Source: Levilactobacillus senmaizukei DSM 21775 = NBRC 103853 (GTDB lineage: Bacteria; Bacillota; Bacilli; Lactobacillales; Lactobacillaceae). From it: a DNA stretch of 64,000 nucleotides. How positions within the stretch are numbered: the first letter of the stretch is position 1; each line of letters begins with the position of its first letter. Under the pieces are notes generated by a model. The model worked only from the letters and a program-made list of their open reading frames with translations, was not told where the DNA came from and ran no database searches. The stretch spans positions 97,849 to 161,848 of the forward strand of contig NZ_BCWD01000001.1 of NCBI RefSeq assembly GCF_001592085.1. Direction: 5' to 3'. Positions 23,411 through 32,551 of this stretch are shown one piece after another. The translations under genes were made by a program, and so were the position numbers.

Positions 23411-24829
23411 TTAGTCATCCAAGTATTGCTTCGTAGCGGCCACAATGTCTTGTAACCCCTTCTTAGCATCGGAGAAGAACATTTGCGTATTGTCGGCTGA
23501 GAATAGCGGATTTTGAATGCCGGCATACCCAGTACTCATTGACCGCTTAATGACAACCACGGACTTCGACTTGTCCACGTCCAGGATTGGCATCCCGGAA
23601 ATCTCATTACCACTTTCACGTGCTAATGGGTTCGTGACATCATTGGCCCCGATAACCAAGGAAACATCGGTACTTTCAAACATTGGATTAGCATCGTCCA
23701 ATTGTTTCATTTGGTCATAAGGAACGTTAACATCGGCCAGCAACACGTTCATGTGCCCCGGCATCCGCCCAGCAACTGGGTGAATGGCGTAGTTCACATT
23801 AATTCCGGCGTCGCCTAGCAACTTAGCCAGTTCGGCCACTTCATGTTGCGCTTGAGCGGCGGCTAAACCATACCCAGGAACAATCATGACGCTGTGGGCG
23901 TAAGCCAGTTGCAGTCCAATGTCATCGGCGGAAGTTTCCTTCACATCAACGGGTACATCGGCTGCGGCACTACCACTGTCGCTATCACCAGTCCCAAAGC
24001 CACCAGCCAAGATATTGGCAACCGACCGATTCATGGCCTCGGCCATTTGCAAGGTCAGGATGGTCCCGGACGCCCCAACTAAGGCCCCGGCAATAATCAA
24101 GACTTGGTTGTTGATGACGAACCCGGCAAAGGCAACCGCTAACCCGGTAAAGGCGTTCAGTAAGGACACCACCACCGGCATGTCGGCCCCACCAATTGGC
24201 AGTGTCATCAATAGACCAAAGATCAGACTCATAGCTAAGGCTAAAACTACGTACCAAACGTTGGTTTCCATGCCCATCATCAGCCAGGCAGAGGCCAGGA
24301 TGGCGACGACGACCACAACGTTAACCAACCGAGCACCGGGGAACGTAATTGGCTTACCGGGAACGTGGCCGGACAACTTACCCGTGGCAATCAGTGACCC
24401 GGAGAAGGTAATTCCCCCGATAATCACGTCCAACCAAACTGGGAGTGAGAAGGCCAGGTTCAGGCTAGCACCGTCACCCTTCAACAAGTAATCGAAGATC
24501 CCGATGACGGCAGCCGCCCCACCACCAACGGCGTTGAACAAGCTAACCAGTTGTGGTACGTCGGTCATGGGAACCTTGCGGGCCTTGATGACCCCGTAGC
24601 CGATCCCAAAGGCCAGGCCTAAGATCAAGACGATCCAGCCGGTTGGCGTGATCCGCTTTTCAATAATGACATTAACAATAATTGTAATAACCGCCAGGAA
24701 CATCCCGACAGCTGACAAACCATTCCCTTTACGAGCGGTCTTTGGCGAACGCATCAGGTGAACACCTAAGACGTAGCAAACCGCGGAGACCAGGTAAATG
24801 AGGGATGAGACTGTTTGTAAGGCACTCAT
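23411..24829 (-). CDS. pntB: NAD(P) transhydrogenase subunit beta
   Basis: The 472-residue subunit joins a membrane domain (about nine TM helices, residues 1-275) to the NADP(H)-binding domain III (after about 295). Domain III carries VPGYGLAAAQAQHEVAEL, the IHPVAGRMPGHMNVLLAD segment and GANDVTNPLA, all typical of PntB. With the two alpha subunits it transfers hydride between NADH and NADP+, coupled to proton movement across the membrane. Its ATG overlaps the stop of pntAB by 4 bases. It is the last gene of the operon. Confidence 0.95.
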   Translation of the reverse strand: MSALQTVSSLIYLVSAVCYVLGVHLMRSPKTARKGNGLSAVGMFLAVITIIVNVIIEKRITPTGWIVLILGLAFGIGYGVIKARKVPMTDVPQLVSLFNAVGGGAAAVIGIFDYLLKGDGASLNLAFSLPVWLDVIIGGITFSGSLIATGKLSGHVPGKPITFPGARLVNVVVVVAILASAWLMMGMETNVWYVVLALAMSLIFGLLMTLPIGGADMPVVVSLLNAFTGLAVAFAGFVINNQVLIIAGALVGASGTILTLQMAEAMNRSVANILAGGFGTGDSDSGSAAADVPVDVKETSADDIGLQLAYAHSVMIVPGYGLAAAQAQHEVAELAKLLGDAGINVNYAIHPVAGRMPGHMNVLLADVNVPYDQMKQLDDANPMFESTDVSLVIGANDVTNPLARESGNEISGMPILDVDKSKSVVVIKRSMSTGYAGIQNPLFSADNTQMFFSDAKKGLQDIVAATKQYLDD

Positions 24830-25140
24830 TTGTGATCATCCTCCTTTGCTTTAGCCGCTGGTTTCCGGTCAAACATACCCAGCATCCGGTCCGTCACCGT
24901 GTAACCACCGGCAACGTTGACCGCCGCGAAGAAGGCACCGAAGAAGGCGAGGCAATAGAATAGCCAGTTGTTGGCTTCCGCCGCAATCACGAAGGCCCCT
25001 ACAACAACGACCCCGTGAATGGCGTTAGCCCCAGACATCATTGGTGTTTGTAAGGTTGCGGGAATCTTACTCATAACTTCAAAACCCACTAATAAACTTA
25101 AAACAAAGATGGCGAGATTCGAGAATAATTCTTCACTCAT
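24826..25140 (-). CDS. pntAB: NAD(P) transhydrogenase subunit alpha, membrane part
   Basis: The 104-residue protein has three to four TM helices and the family segment MMSGANAIHGVVVVGAF. In organisms with split alpha subunits this small protein is the membrane part that follows the soluble NAD-binding part. It lies 3 bp after pntAA and overlaps pntB by 4 bases, so the three are translationally coupled. Confidence 0.93.
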   Translation of the reverse strand: MSEELFSNLAIFVLSLLVGFEVMSKIPATLQTPMMSGANAIHGVVVVGAFVIAAEANNWLFYCLAFFGAFFAAVNVAGGYTVTDRMLGMFDRKPAAKAKEDDHK

Positions 25141-25143
25141 GAC

Positions 25144-26340
25144 TTATTCAGCTCCTTTGTCATCGGCCGCTTCATCCGGTGTGTCAGCCACTGCCGGTTT
25201 GCGCTCTGGCAAATCCATGGCAGAGCGGAGCCGATTGCTAATGATTTCTCCATCGGTGGTGACCAAGAGATCGCCCACCACTTCATCGTCAACATCAAAG
25301 ACCAAGGCGCCGTCGGTCGTCAAATCAGTGATGACCGCTTGGACGTTCTTCGCATACATGTCGGAAGCCGAGGCTGGTAATTGACTGGCCATGTCCCCGG
25401 CACCCACGATTTGGGCATCGCTGTCGGTCGTGACGGTAGTTCCCGGCTGGGACCCAGCCACGTTACCACCTAGGTCACTAGCGGCCAGGTCGATAAATAA
25501 TGTGCCCGGCTTAGCCTCATCAACCGACTTTTGGGTAACCAATAGTGGTGGCCGCCGCCCGGGAACTTGCGCCGTCGTAATGATAACGTTGTTTTGGGCA
25601 ATAAAACTGGCCAGTTCGGCTTGTTGTTGTTCGGTTTCTTCCTTAGTCAGTTGCCGGGCATAACCCCCCTCACCGGTGGCCGAAACGGAGGTCGTCAAAA
25701 AGGTGGCCCCCAATGATTCAACTTCGCCCCGTGAGGCTGGTCGGATATCATACCCGGAGACCATGGCCCCTAACCGTTTGGCAGTCCCAATGGCTTGCAG
25801 ACCGGCCACCCCGGTTCCTAGGACCAAAACCTTCGCTGGTTTAGCAGTCCCGGCGGCGGTAATCATCATTGGGAAGTAACGGGCAAAACTGTCGGCGGCT
25901 AATAAGGCGGCCTTGTACCCGGCCACACTGGCTTGTGAGCTCAAGACATCCATTGTTTGAGCCCGCGAAACGGTCCGTGGCAACAATTCAAAGGCTAGCG
26001 CCGTAATCTTCTTGGCGGCGAGTTTCTTCACGAAATCTAAATCTGTAAGCGGTGCCAAAAGTCCTAATAAAGCTTGGCCCGCCTGCATTTGATCAATCAC
26101 GGCATCATCCGGCTGGTCAATCGTCGCGATAATCGTGGCATCCTTGACGGCTGTCTCACGGTCCACGACCTTGGCCCCGGCATCGGTATAGGCTTCATCA
26201 CGATAGAAAGCGCGGCTCCCAGCACCCTGTTCAATCAGCACCTGGTAGTCACTTTTGACCAACTTGCTCACAACGGTCGGTGATAATGCCACCCGATTTT
26301 CATTGGGTCTTTCTTTTAAAACCGATATCGTAATTGGCAT
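25144..26340 (-). CDS. pntAA: NAD(P) transhydrogenase subunit alpha, NAD-binding part
   Basis: The 398-residue soluble domain I resembles alanine dehydrogenase. It starts with KERPNENRVALSP and has the NAD-binding Rossmann motif VLVLGTGVAGLQAIGTAKRLGAMVSGYDIRP. VEQQQ-like and PGRRPPLLVT segments also match PntA. A charged tail (ADTPDEAADDKGAE) ends it before pntAB. The ATG at 26340 follows AAAGGGGGAAG. It is the first gene of the operon and should bind NAD(H). Confidence 0.95.
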   Translation of the reverse strand: MPITISVLKERPNENRVALSPTVVSKLVKSDYQVLIEQGAGSRAFYRDEAYTDAGAKVVDRETAVKDATIIATIDQPDDAVIDQMQAGQALLGLLAPLTDLDFVKKLAAKKITALAFELLPRTVSRAQTMDVLSSQASVAGYKAALLAADSFARYFPMMITAAGTAKPAKVLVLGTGVAGLQAIGTAKRLGAMVSGYDIRPASRGEVESLGATFLTTSVSATGEGGYARQLTKEETEQQQAELASFIAQNNVIITTAQVPGRRPPLLVTQKSVDEAKPGTLFIDLAASDLGGNVAGSQPGTTVTTDSDAQIVGAGDMASQLPASASDMYAKNVQAVITDLTTDGALVFDVDDEVVGDLLVTTDGEIISNRLRSAMDLPERKPAVADTPDEAADDKGAE

Positions 26341-26634
26341 TCAAAACTTCCCCCTTTTGATAAAGTATTCACATATTCACTATAAGACATTTAGCCCCGT
26401 AACACAATGATCCCCCGGAAGTTTTTCATGAGGATTTCAATCCTAAGAAACACTGATATTTCAGTCTAATTGGCGATTTACCAGGCGTTATTTATGGTCA
26501 CTCTCGCACTATTTACATAATCGATGGTTCGCTTTTAGGATGATTTTTCTGAAAGTCAATTCACAAACTATTCGACTTGGCTTGCCCGTGTAAACCATGG
26601 GGGTTTCCATGCAAATGCCCCAAATTTTACGTCG
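26341..26634. other. Upstream region of the pnt operon
   Basis: A minus-strand promoter fits TTGTGT (26407-26402) and TATAGT (26384-26379) with 17 bp between them. The rest is AT-rich and without a recognisable gene or riboswitch. Confidence 0.5.
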
Positions 26635-26668
26635 CCAAAAAAGGACGTGACCACCGTCACGTCCTTAG
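26635..26668 (-). terminator. Terminator of the secreted tyrosine phosphatase gene
   Basis: GGACGTGAC and GTCACGTCC arms, with CACC as the loop, follow an AAAAAA run on the plus strand. Confidence 0.85.
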
Positions 26669-26681
26669 AATTAAAGTCGAT

Positions 26682-27464
26682 TTATTTATGGGCTTTTGTT
26701 AAGTAGTTGGTCCGGATAGCCTTTAATTGGCTTGGCTTAATCTTCAAGCCCTTCTTAACGTACTTGTCCATGGAGCCATACTGCTTGTTAACCTTCTTGT
26801 AGAACAGGTTCAGCAGTTCTGGCTTGGCCCAGGTCACGTTTAATTGCGTGTTGGACAATAAGTAATCACGTTGAATATCCTTCTTGCTAACCCCCAGGAT
26901 CGAGTAGAGAATGGCGGCTGCCGTTCCCGTTCGGTCCATCCCATGAGAACAATGGAATAACAGGGCACCCTTTTTGTTTTCCGCCATCTGAACTAATAGA
27001 TTGCGGTAACTCCGACGGGCAGCGCCCTTCGTCGCCATGTCGACGTACATTCCTTCGTCATCGTTGTCATAGTTGGACTTACTGCCCAAGACAGAGGCCT
27101 GCATGTATTTTACGCCATCCAAGACTGGATCGGGCTTCTTAGCAATCTGGTCGGTCGTCCGTAAGTCGACGATCTCCGTCAGGTGGTATTGGTCGGTCAA
27201 CCGGAATGTATCATACGTGGTCAGCTTTTCCAACGAGTCGCTCCGTAGCAAACGGCCCAGCTTGACGCGTTGGCCGGACTTGGTCTTGTATCCACCTAAA
27301 TCCCGCATATTTTCTGCACCCTGCAATTTAATTGGTCGGGTAACTTTTTGTGAAATGGCCGGTTGTAGTTGAGCATTTGACGTTGCCGCCTGAACGGGAA
27401 CTACCGCAGCTCCCATCAATGTTAAGGCACAACTCATGCCTGCTAAAACTGTCCGAAATCGCAT
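26682..27464 (-). CDS. Secreted tyrosine-protein phosphatase (Y_phosphatase3/LipA type)
   Basis: The 260-residue protein has a signal peptide (cleavage near VQAA, residue 27). An early segment ENMRDLGGYKTKSGQRVKLGRLLRSDSL is typical of this phosphatase family. The catalytic loop is HCSHGMDRTG with Cys172 and Arg178 (Cx5R) and Asp177. Known relatives (Listeria LipA, mycobacterial PtpB) hydrolyse phosphotyrosine or phosphoinositides. It should act outside the membrane. It is monocistronic, with a terminator after it. Confidence 0.9.
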   Translation of the reverse strand: MRFRTVLAGMSCALTLMGAAVVPVQAATSNAQLQPAISQKVTRPIKLQGAENMRDLGGYKTKSGQRVKLGRLLRSDSLEKLTTYDTFRLTDQYHLTEIVDLRTTDQIAKKPDPVLDGVKYMQASVLGSKSNYDNDDEGMYVDMATKGAARRSYRNLLVQMAENKKGALLFHCSHGMDRTGTAAAILYSILGVSKKDIQRDYLLSNTQLNVTWAKPELLNLFYKKVNKQYGSMDKYVKKGLKIKPSQLKAIRTNYLTKAHK

Positions 27465-27659
27465 TACTAATCAATCCCCTTTCTGATTAACCCTAGATTA
27501 CCAAAACCATGTAAAGTTAATGGTGAGAAGTTGTAACGTTTCGGTATAGACCATACTCATTTATTTATCAAAAGGTGCCGCAGGCCCCACAATAAGCGTT
27601 TGACAAGTCCGAGAAAAACCGCCAAAATAATTTTAATTAGGTAAAGGAGGCGACACGGC

Positions 27660-28379
27660 ATGGCCATGTTATGGTTGGTCTTTCTACCAGCACTTTTGGC
27701 CGGACTCATTCAGGGATTGACGGGCTTCGGTTCCGCCATTATCATGATGATTTTCCTACCAGCGATCCTGCCAATTGGCCAGGGGGCCGGCGTAGCGACG
27801 CTCGTCATGGCGGCCAGCGTCATCACCTTGGTCTACCGGTATCGGCATGCCATTCACCTCCGTCGCATCATCCTGCCGTTTATCCTTTACGCCAGTGTAG
27901 CCACCTGGTCAATTCACCTCACCCGCGTCTGGGACGTCCACCGGCTCCGACTCATGCTGGGAATACTCCTGGTTTGTCTGGCCATCTACTTTCTCTGGAG
28001 TAAAAGTGCCGGTGACCGCAAGTATCCTTGGCCCGTTGCCATTGGTTTCATGCTCATTTCGGGCTTCTTCAATGGTCTGTTCGGTATCGGTGGTCCCTTG
28101 ATGGCGTTGTACTTTCTATCACTGTCTGACTCAACCGATGAATACCTGGCCAGTATCGAAACGTTCTTCCTGTTCGATACCATCTACGTCACCAGCGTCC
28201 GGGTCGCCACCGGGGTGCTGGTTGCCAGCAACGTTCCCCTGATTCTACTGGGGATGGTTGGCGCCACCACCGGAACGATTATCGCGGCTCACCTACTGAA
28301 TCATTTGGATATTAACCACATGAAACGTGGCATCTATCTCTTCATTGGCCTCAGTGGCCTCTACTACTTATTCTTCTGA
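27660..28379 (+). CDS. TSUP (TauE/SafE) family permease
   Basis: The 239-residue protein has about 7-8 TM segments. The two family repeats are visible: LAGLIQGLTGFGSAIIMM at the start and ISGFFNGLFGIGGPLMALYFL in the middle. TSUP proteins move sulfite, sulfonates or small organic anions across the plasma membrane. AAAGGAGGCGAC precedes the ATG. A GNAT gene starts 29 bp later, so the two may be co-transcribed. Confidence 0.88.
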   Translation: MAMLWLVFLPALLAGLIQGLTGFGSAIIMMIFLPAILPIGQGAGVATLVMAASVITLVYRYRHAIHLRRIILPFILYASVATWSIHLTRVWDVHRLRLMLGILLVCLAIYFLWSKSAGDRKYPWPVAIGFMLISGFFNGLFGIGGPLMALYFLSLSDSTDEYLASIETFFLFDTIYVTSVRVATGVLVASNVPLILLGMVGATTGTIIAAHLLNHLDINHMKRGIYLFIGLSGLYYLFF

Positions 28380-28408
28380 TCACACTAACTAAAGGAGTCG
28401 ATGCATTC

Positions 28409-28933
28409 ATGGCAAGTATTTACATGCGGGCCGCTCAGCCCGCCGATCTCGACCGCATCATGGCCATCATCACGGAGGCCCAGGCATTACTCAAGGCCGA
28501 TGGCAGTACTCAATGGCAGGATGGCTATCCCGACCGGGAAATCATGGGAACGGATATTGACCAACACCACTGTTTTGTTCTGATGGTCGACGGACAAATC
28601 GCCGGCACCGCCACCTTAATCACGGGCGCCGAACCCAACTACGCCGTGATTGAGGCTGGCCACTGGGCAGACGAGACCCATCCCTATGCCACGATTCACC
28701 GGATCGCTCTGTCGTCCGACTTCCGCGGCATGCACCTCAGTCAGATTTTCTTCTCCAATCTGTTGTCACACGCCTACAATGACGGCGTGCGCCACTTCCG
28801 CATCGATACCCACGAGATCAACCTGCGGATGCAACACATCATTAAGTCCTTTGGCTATGAGTACCGCGGGATCATCTACGTGGATGACACGCCAACCGGC
28901 AAACGGGTGGCTTTTGAATTGGCGCTTCCATAA
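28409..28933 (+). CDS. GNAT family N-acetyltransferase
   Basis: The 174-residue enzyme has the GNAT fold from ASIYMRAAQPADLDRIMAII to RVAFELALP. The acetyl-CoA pyrophosphate loop is in the motif-A region IHRIALSSDFRGMHLSQIFFSNLL. The acceptor is unknown. The start has AAAGGAG nearby. It follows the TSUP permease gene closely. Confidence 0.88.
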   Translation: MASIYMRAAQPADLDRIMAIITEAQALLKADGSTQWQDGYPDREIMGTDIDQHHCFVLMVDGQIAGTATLITGAEPNYAVIEAGHWADETHPYATIHRIALSSDFRGMHLSQIFFSNLLSHAYNDGVRHFRIDTHEINLRMQHIIKSFGYEYRGIIYVDDTPTGKRVAFELALP

Positions 28934-28958
28934 AAAAAGAGTGCGACCAAAGGTGGTT

Positions 28959-28996
28959 AGCTGGTTATCAGTTTTAAGCGGAACCAGCTGCCTTTT
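28959..28996 (+). terminator. Terminator after the GNAT gene
   Basis: AGCTGGTT (28959-28966) pairs with AACCAGCT (28982-28989), followed by GCCTTTT. Confidence 0.75.
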
Positions 28997-29014
28997 AATG
29001 TAACTTCAACGTAC

Positions 29015-29049
29015 AAAAAAGGCTGTGACAGCAATGTCACAGCCTTTTC
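29015..29049. terminator. Bidirectional terminator before the GntR/ABC operon end
   Basis: AAAAGGCTGTGACA and TGTCACAGCCTTTT form a perfect stem with a GCAA loop. Confidence 0.9.
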
Positions 29050-29058
29050 GCTATTCTG

Positions 29059-29832
29059 CTAGTGCACCGTTTCAACCCACTTCTTTAGCATGAAGAGGTT
29101 TGCGGCAATTTCTAAGGCGCTAATAATGGCTAAACTCAAAATGGCAATCCATAGCTGTCCCAGGTCCTGTTGACCAATTAACAGCGAACTAAACTTCGCG
29201 ACCAATCCGCCAACGAAGGAAACTAGGCGAATGGTTAACCAAATGATGGCCACGTAAAGCACGAAGGACACCACCTGTTGACGGAACTGAGGGAGAAAAC
29301 GCGTAATCACATTGGTTGCCAAGTGGGCGAGTGAAATCGTGCTCCAAATCACCAACCACACCATGAAGCCCAAGACCAGAATGGTAGCTCCCGTCTGGAA
29401 TAAGTCGCCCGGCGTCTGCAGGCCCGCATTCCAGGACCAAATGCCGTGGAGCTCGCGACTGATGGTGCTCCAACCAAGCAGCACGCCAATCGCCGTCATA
29501 ATCGTCTGAGCGACCCAGACATAGAGCAGTTGGCCGAAAGACGTGACGAGGTTCGCAAAATAAAATTTGCCATCACTTAAGGGCATTAATCGTAGGCTAT
29601 CGCTGGTGAAGGCGCGCTCACTGGCAACCGCCAGCATCACGAAGCTCACCGCCATAGTCACGAACGCCCAGCCACTCACGGACTGCAGGATCGTGAGGTC
29701 GGCAAAGTGACCGGTCACCGCTGACCAGAGGGTCGTCACAACAATAGCGATCAGGTCGATGAGGAGAATCTGATTCATTTGGCGAAACCGTGACCCGCTC
29801 ATTGCTTTAATCGCTGACCAAAGATTAGTCAT
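29059..29832 (-). CDS. ABC transporter permease of the YtrA-type operon
   Basis: From the ATG at 29832 (GGAGGGG upstream) the membrane protein has 257 residues and about six TM segments. There is a short basic N-terminus, SGSRFRQMNQ. It shows no sequence motif that names a substrate, but it follows a dedicated ATPase gene with an 8-bp overlap and must be its membrane partner. In Bacillus and Lactobacillus such GntR-ABC units respond to cell-envelope stress. Confidence 0.85.
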   Translation of the reverse strand: MTNLWSAIKAMSGSRFRQMNQILLIDLIAIVVTTLWSAVTGHFADLTILQSVSGWAFVTMAVSFVMLAVASERAFTSDSLRLMPLSDGKFYFANLVTSFGQLLYVWVAQTIMTAIGVLLGWSTISRELHGIWSWNAGLQTPGDLFQTGATILVLGFMVWLVIWSTISLAHLATNVITRFLPQFRQQVVSFVLYVAIIWLTIRLVSFVGGLVAKFSSLLIGQQDLGQLWIAILSLAIISALEIAANLFMLKKWVETVH

Positions 29833-30535
29833 GCTTAACCCCTCCTTCATACAAACTCTCGTAGTAAGCTTCGATACCGATTCCATATTCGTCACGAATG
29901 TCATCGGCGGCTTGGTGAATGGCAACCGTCCGGTCCTTCACGATGACCACGTCATCCAGAATCGGCGCGATTTCGGTAACGTAGTGGTCACTGATCACCA
30001 TCGTGGCATCGTCCGGCTTCCATTTGATAATACTGCTAATGATTCGCTTACGACTCATGCTGTCAATTCCACTGAAGGGTTCGTCCAAGAGGTAGAGGTC
30101 CACTTGGCGTGAGAGGGTTAAGGCGATAACCACCTTTTCCTTCATCCCCTTAGACAGGGCGGACAGCTTCAGGCTGGTATCGATCTGGAGGAAGGTCACC
30201 AACTCTTCGAAGCGTTGGCCATCGAAGTCGGGGTAGACCAACCGGTAATAGTCCACGACCCGATCCACCCGAGTGCCATCGGCAAACCCCTTCAATTGCT
30301 CCGAGAAACTCACATGCAGCTTGCGATCGACGACTCTTTCTGAATCGCGAACGGCAATGCGGCCGCTCCCCTTGGCGCTGCCAGTGATGAGTCGCATCAG
30401 GGTCGTCTTCCCGGCACCGTTTTCCCCTAACAGACCGACAATCTTTCCTTGGGCTAACGTCAGGTCGACGTCATGCAGGATCACCTTCAGGTTGCGCTTA
30501 TAATTCAAATTCTTAATCGTTAAAACATCAGACAT
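29825..30535 (-). CDS. ABC transporter ATP-binding protein of the YtrA-type operon
   Basis: I start it at the ATG at 30535 (AGAGGTGA upstream), giving 236 residues; an upstream extension would run through the GntR gene. Walker A is GENGAGKTT, the signature region is ALSKGMKEKV (a divergent LSGGQ, as in the YtrB/EcsA-like group), Walker B is LYLLDEPFSGID, and the switch is ISDHYVTEI. Its start overlaps the GntR stop by 8 bp and its stop overlaps the permease start by 8 bp. Confidence 0.92.
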   Translation of the reverse strand: MSDVLTIKNLNYKRNLKVILHDVDLTLAQGKIVGLLGENGAGKTTLMRLITGSAKGSGRIAVRDSERVVDRKLHVSFSEQLKGFADGTRVDRVVDYYRLVYPDFDGQRFEELVTFLQIDTSLKLSALSKGMKEKVVIALTLSRQVDLYLLDEPFSGIDSMSRKRIISSIIKWKPDDATMVISDHYVTEIAPILDDVVIVKDRTVAIHQAADDIRDEYGIGIEAYYESLYEGGVKHD

Positions 30536-30902
30536 GCTGTTCACCTCTTTGCTTGATAAAGTTTTGTAGACTCGCGATGATATCCTCATCGCTCAAGTCT
30601 AAAGCGTGGAGCTGTTGATAGACGCGTTCTAATTGTTCCGTAATGAGTGCTTCCTTTAATTGGGTAATTCGTTCATGATCCATCGTGACAAAGTTCCCCT
30701 TTCCCCGTTGCGATTCAATCACGCCTTCCGTAATCATTTCCCCTAACGCTCGTTGAATCGTATTAACATTGACCGTCATATCAACGGCTAATTGCCGAAC
30801 TGCCGGTAGCTTGTCCCCTGGTTCAAGTTCGCCGGTAATCATTTCATGATAAAGCTGATTTTTGATTTGGTAATAAATTGGCACCTTATCATCAAACTGC
30901 AC
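30528..30902 (-). CDS. GntR family regulator (YtrA subfamily)
   Basis: The 124-residue protein has the short YtrA layout: a winged helix (PIYYQIKNQLYHEMITGELEPGDKLPAVRQLAVDMTVNVNTIQRALGEM) and only a short C-terminal helical part. It begins at GTG (30902), 8 bases after GGAGGT. It is the first gene of a three-gene operon with ABC ATPase and permease. An inverted repeat sits on its promoter, so it probably represses the operon until a signal appears. Confidence 0.9.
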   Translation of the reverse strand: MQFDDKVPIYYQIKNQLYHEMITGELEPGDKLPAVRQLAVDMTVNVNTIQRALGEMITEGVIESQRGKGNFVTMDHERITQLKEALITEQLERVYQQLHALDLSDEDIIASLQNFIKQRGEQHV

Positions 30903-30916
30903 GTTGTCACACCTCC

Positions 30917-30968
30917 ATAGTGTTCTATTTGACTATTACACTATAACATCAGAACTGACGGTTGACAA
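30917..30968 (-). promoter_or_regulatory. Promoter and probable operator of the GntR/ABC operon
   Basis: On the minus strand TTGTCA (30968-30963) and TATAGT (30945-30940) are 17 bp apart. A 7-bp inverted repeat, ATAGTGT (30917-30923) and ACACTAT (30938-30944), overlaps the -10 and the probable transcription start. Confidence 0.78.
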
Positions 30969-31100
30969 GGGCAACGCCTTATAAATTTTATAATCGACGA
31001 AAGGACCTCCCTCTCGCCACCCTGATTAGCATTGTGGCCTCGCCAATGTAAGCGTATAATTCAAGCTGTTAACTAAGTCATTAAATACATAACGAAATGG

Positions 31101-32087
31101 ATGATGGACGAAATGCGACGCCGACCAACGAACAAACATAACCGCGGCCCCGTGCCCCACTGGGGACTGATGATCATCAGCGCCATGGTGGTCCTCGGCT
31201 TTGTCGGGATCCTGGTCGGTCAAGCCCACCAAGGTCAACCCACCCAATCCGCCGACCAGGGGCCTAGTGGTCCGACACCCCAGGCGATTGCACGGCGTCA
31301 GGATCGACTCGAGAACCAGCTGCAACGCTACTTCGAGACCGTCACCACCGACGGTACGACCGGCGTGAGCTTCTACAGCCTGGGCGCCAAGCCCCACAGT
31401 GTGGCCGCCAAGAATACCACCACAGCCCAGCTTTACCAGACCGGTCGGCTGACCGCTGCGGCCAATGCGCACACCCCCATTGATTCCGCCAGCACCTACA
31501 AGCTCTTCGTCGCCGGGTACTTATTCTCTCTGCATCATCAGGGGCGGTATCCTTGGACCGCGGCCAATCGTGAGGGCCTGACCCGGATGATCGTCTACAG
31601 CGAAAATGACTTTGCCGAGGACTTCATGGACACCAATGGTCTGGCGGGCTTGAACCAATTTGCCCATCAACAGCAGGCCTTCACCCCCATGTTCATCGCG
31701 GGAGAAACGGCACGAACCACGACAGCCAGTCTGACGCTGATTCTCCGTCACTTGGCCCAACAAAAAAAGCCCTTCAACCACGCCGCCGATCGGCAATGGT
31801 TGTTGGGCCTCATGCATAAGCAAGTTTATCGGCACGGCATCCCCGCCGGCGCGCAGGCCGCAAAGCCCGGCACCCGGGTAGCCGACAAGGTGGGCTTCCT
31901 CGGTGATACCAATAATGATGCCGGCATCGTCACCCTACCCAATGGCGAACAGTATATTCTGGTTGTGACGACCCACGGACCGCAACCTGACGGCGAGACG
32001 GGCTTCAAACACATCGCTCAGATTACGCAACACGTTCAGAAAATGGTCTATAATCCCCAGATCATCCAGGACTTAAATAACAACTAG
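31101..32087 (+). CDS. Membrane-anchored beta-lactamase-like serine hydrolase
   Basis: The 328-residue protein has a basic N-terminus and one TM helix (about 22-41), then an extracytoplasmic domain of the class A beta-lactamase/DD-peptidase fold. The SxxK motif is STYK, the second motif is SEN (in VYSENDFAE), and the third is KVG in ADKVGFLGD, followed by the DAGIVTLPNGEQYILVV strand pair. The start is uncertain because the ribosome site is weak, and other ATGs exist within 15 bases. It could be a carboxypeptidase-like or immunity protein rather than a resistance enzyme. Confidence 0.85.
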   Translation: MMDEMRRRPTNKHNRGPVPHWGLMIISAMVVLGFVGILVGQAHQGQPTQSADQGPSGPTPQAIARRQDRLENQLQRYFETVTTDGTTGVSFYSLGAKPHSVAAKNTTTAQLYQTGRLTAAANAHTPIDSASTYKLFVAGYLFSLHHQGRYPWTAANREGLTRMIVYSENDFAEDFMDTNGLAGLNQFAHQQQAFTPMFIAGETARTTTASLTLILRHLAQQKKPFNHAADRQWLLGLMHKQVYRHGIPAGAQAAKPGTRVADKVGFLGDTNNDAGIVTLPNGEQYILVVTTHGPQPDGETGFKHIAQITQHVQKMVYNPQIIQDLNNN

Positions 32088-32114
32088 CGACGGCCAAACG
32101 GCCGTCGCTTTTTT
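32087..32114 (+). terminator. Terminator after the beta-lactamase-like gene
   Basis: GCGACGGCC and GGCCGTCGC form a perfect 9-bp stem with loop AAAC, followed by TTTTTT. The stem begins at the last base of the stop codon. Confidence 0.9.
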
Positions 32115-32403
32115 ACTGATCGCCCCGACGGAGCCGCCAGTGGGCCTCCCACAGACCAAATATCAACAGGGCGCCCAAGAGCCAGACGAACCCCATATCC
32201 CGGCTGTTGGTCACGCTAATCCACCGACCAGCCACCCGCGTCAGCTTAACCACCACCAATCCTAGCAGCGCCACCCTGAGCCGAACGCGACCGGCCGCCT
32301 GCGTCCAAAAGGTGGCAAAGGCAATAATGATGCCGATGATCAGGGCTGACCCCACCAGGCTCCCGCCAACCTCTAACGGTATACGCACCCGTGCTGGTTT
32401 CAT
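32113..32403 (-). CDS. Small three-TM membrane protein
   Basis: The 96-residue protein has a short basic start (MKPARVRIP), three hydrophobic segments (about 13-35, 41-57 and 69-87) and a basic end (HWRLRRGDQ). GGGAGGCGATACA precedes the ATG at 32403. I recognise no family. It is divergent from the Rgg-like gene and convergent with the beta-lactamase-like gene. Confidence 0.6.
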   Translation of the reverse strand: MKPARVRIPLEVGGSLVGSALIIGIIIAFATFWTQAAGRVRLRVALLGLVVVKLTRVAGRWISVTNSRDMGFVWLLGALLIFGLWEAHWRLRRGDQ

Positions 32404-32551
32404 TGTATCGCCTCCCTAACTTGACCCAATTGTACCGAGTGAATTTTTTAAGACCTATTCCCAACCTTCAATTGGCGGCATAACCTTACAAACACTTTCC
32501 CCGTAACTTCAGTATACTGAGACTAAATTTGTTCAAGTTAGGAGAACGTTC

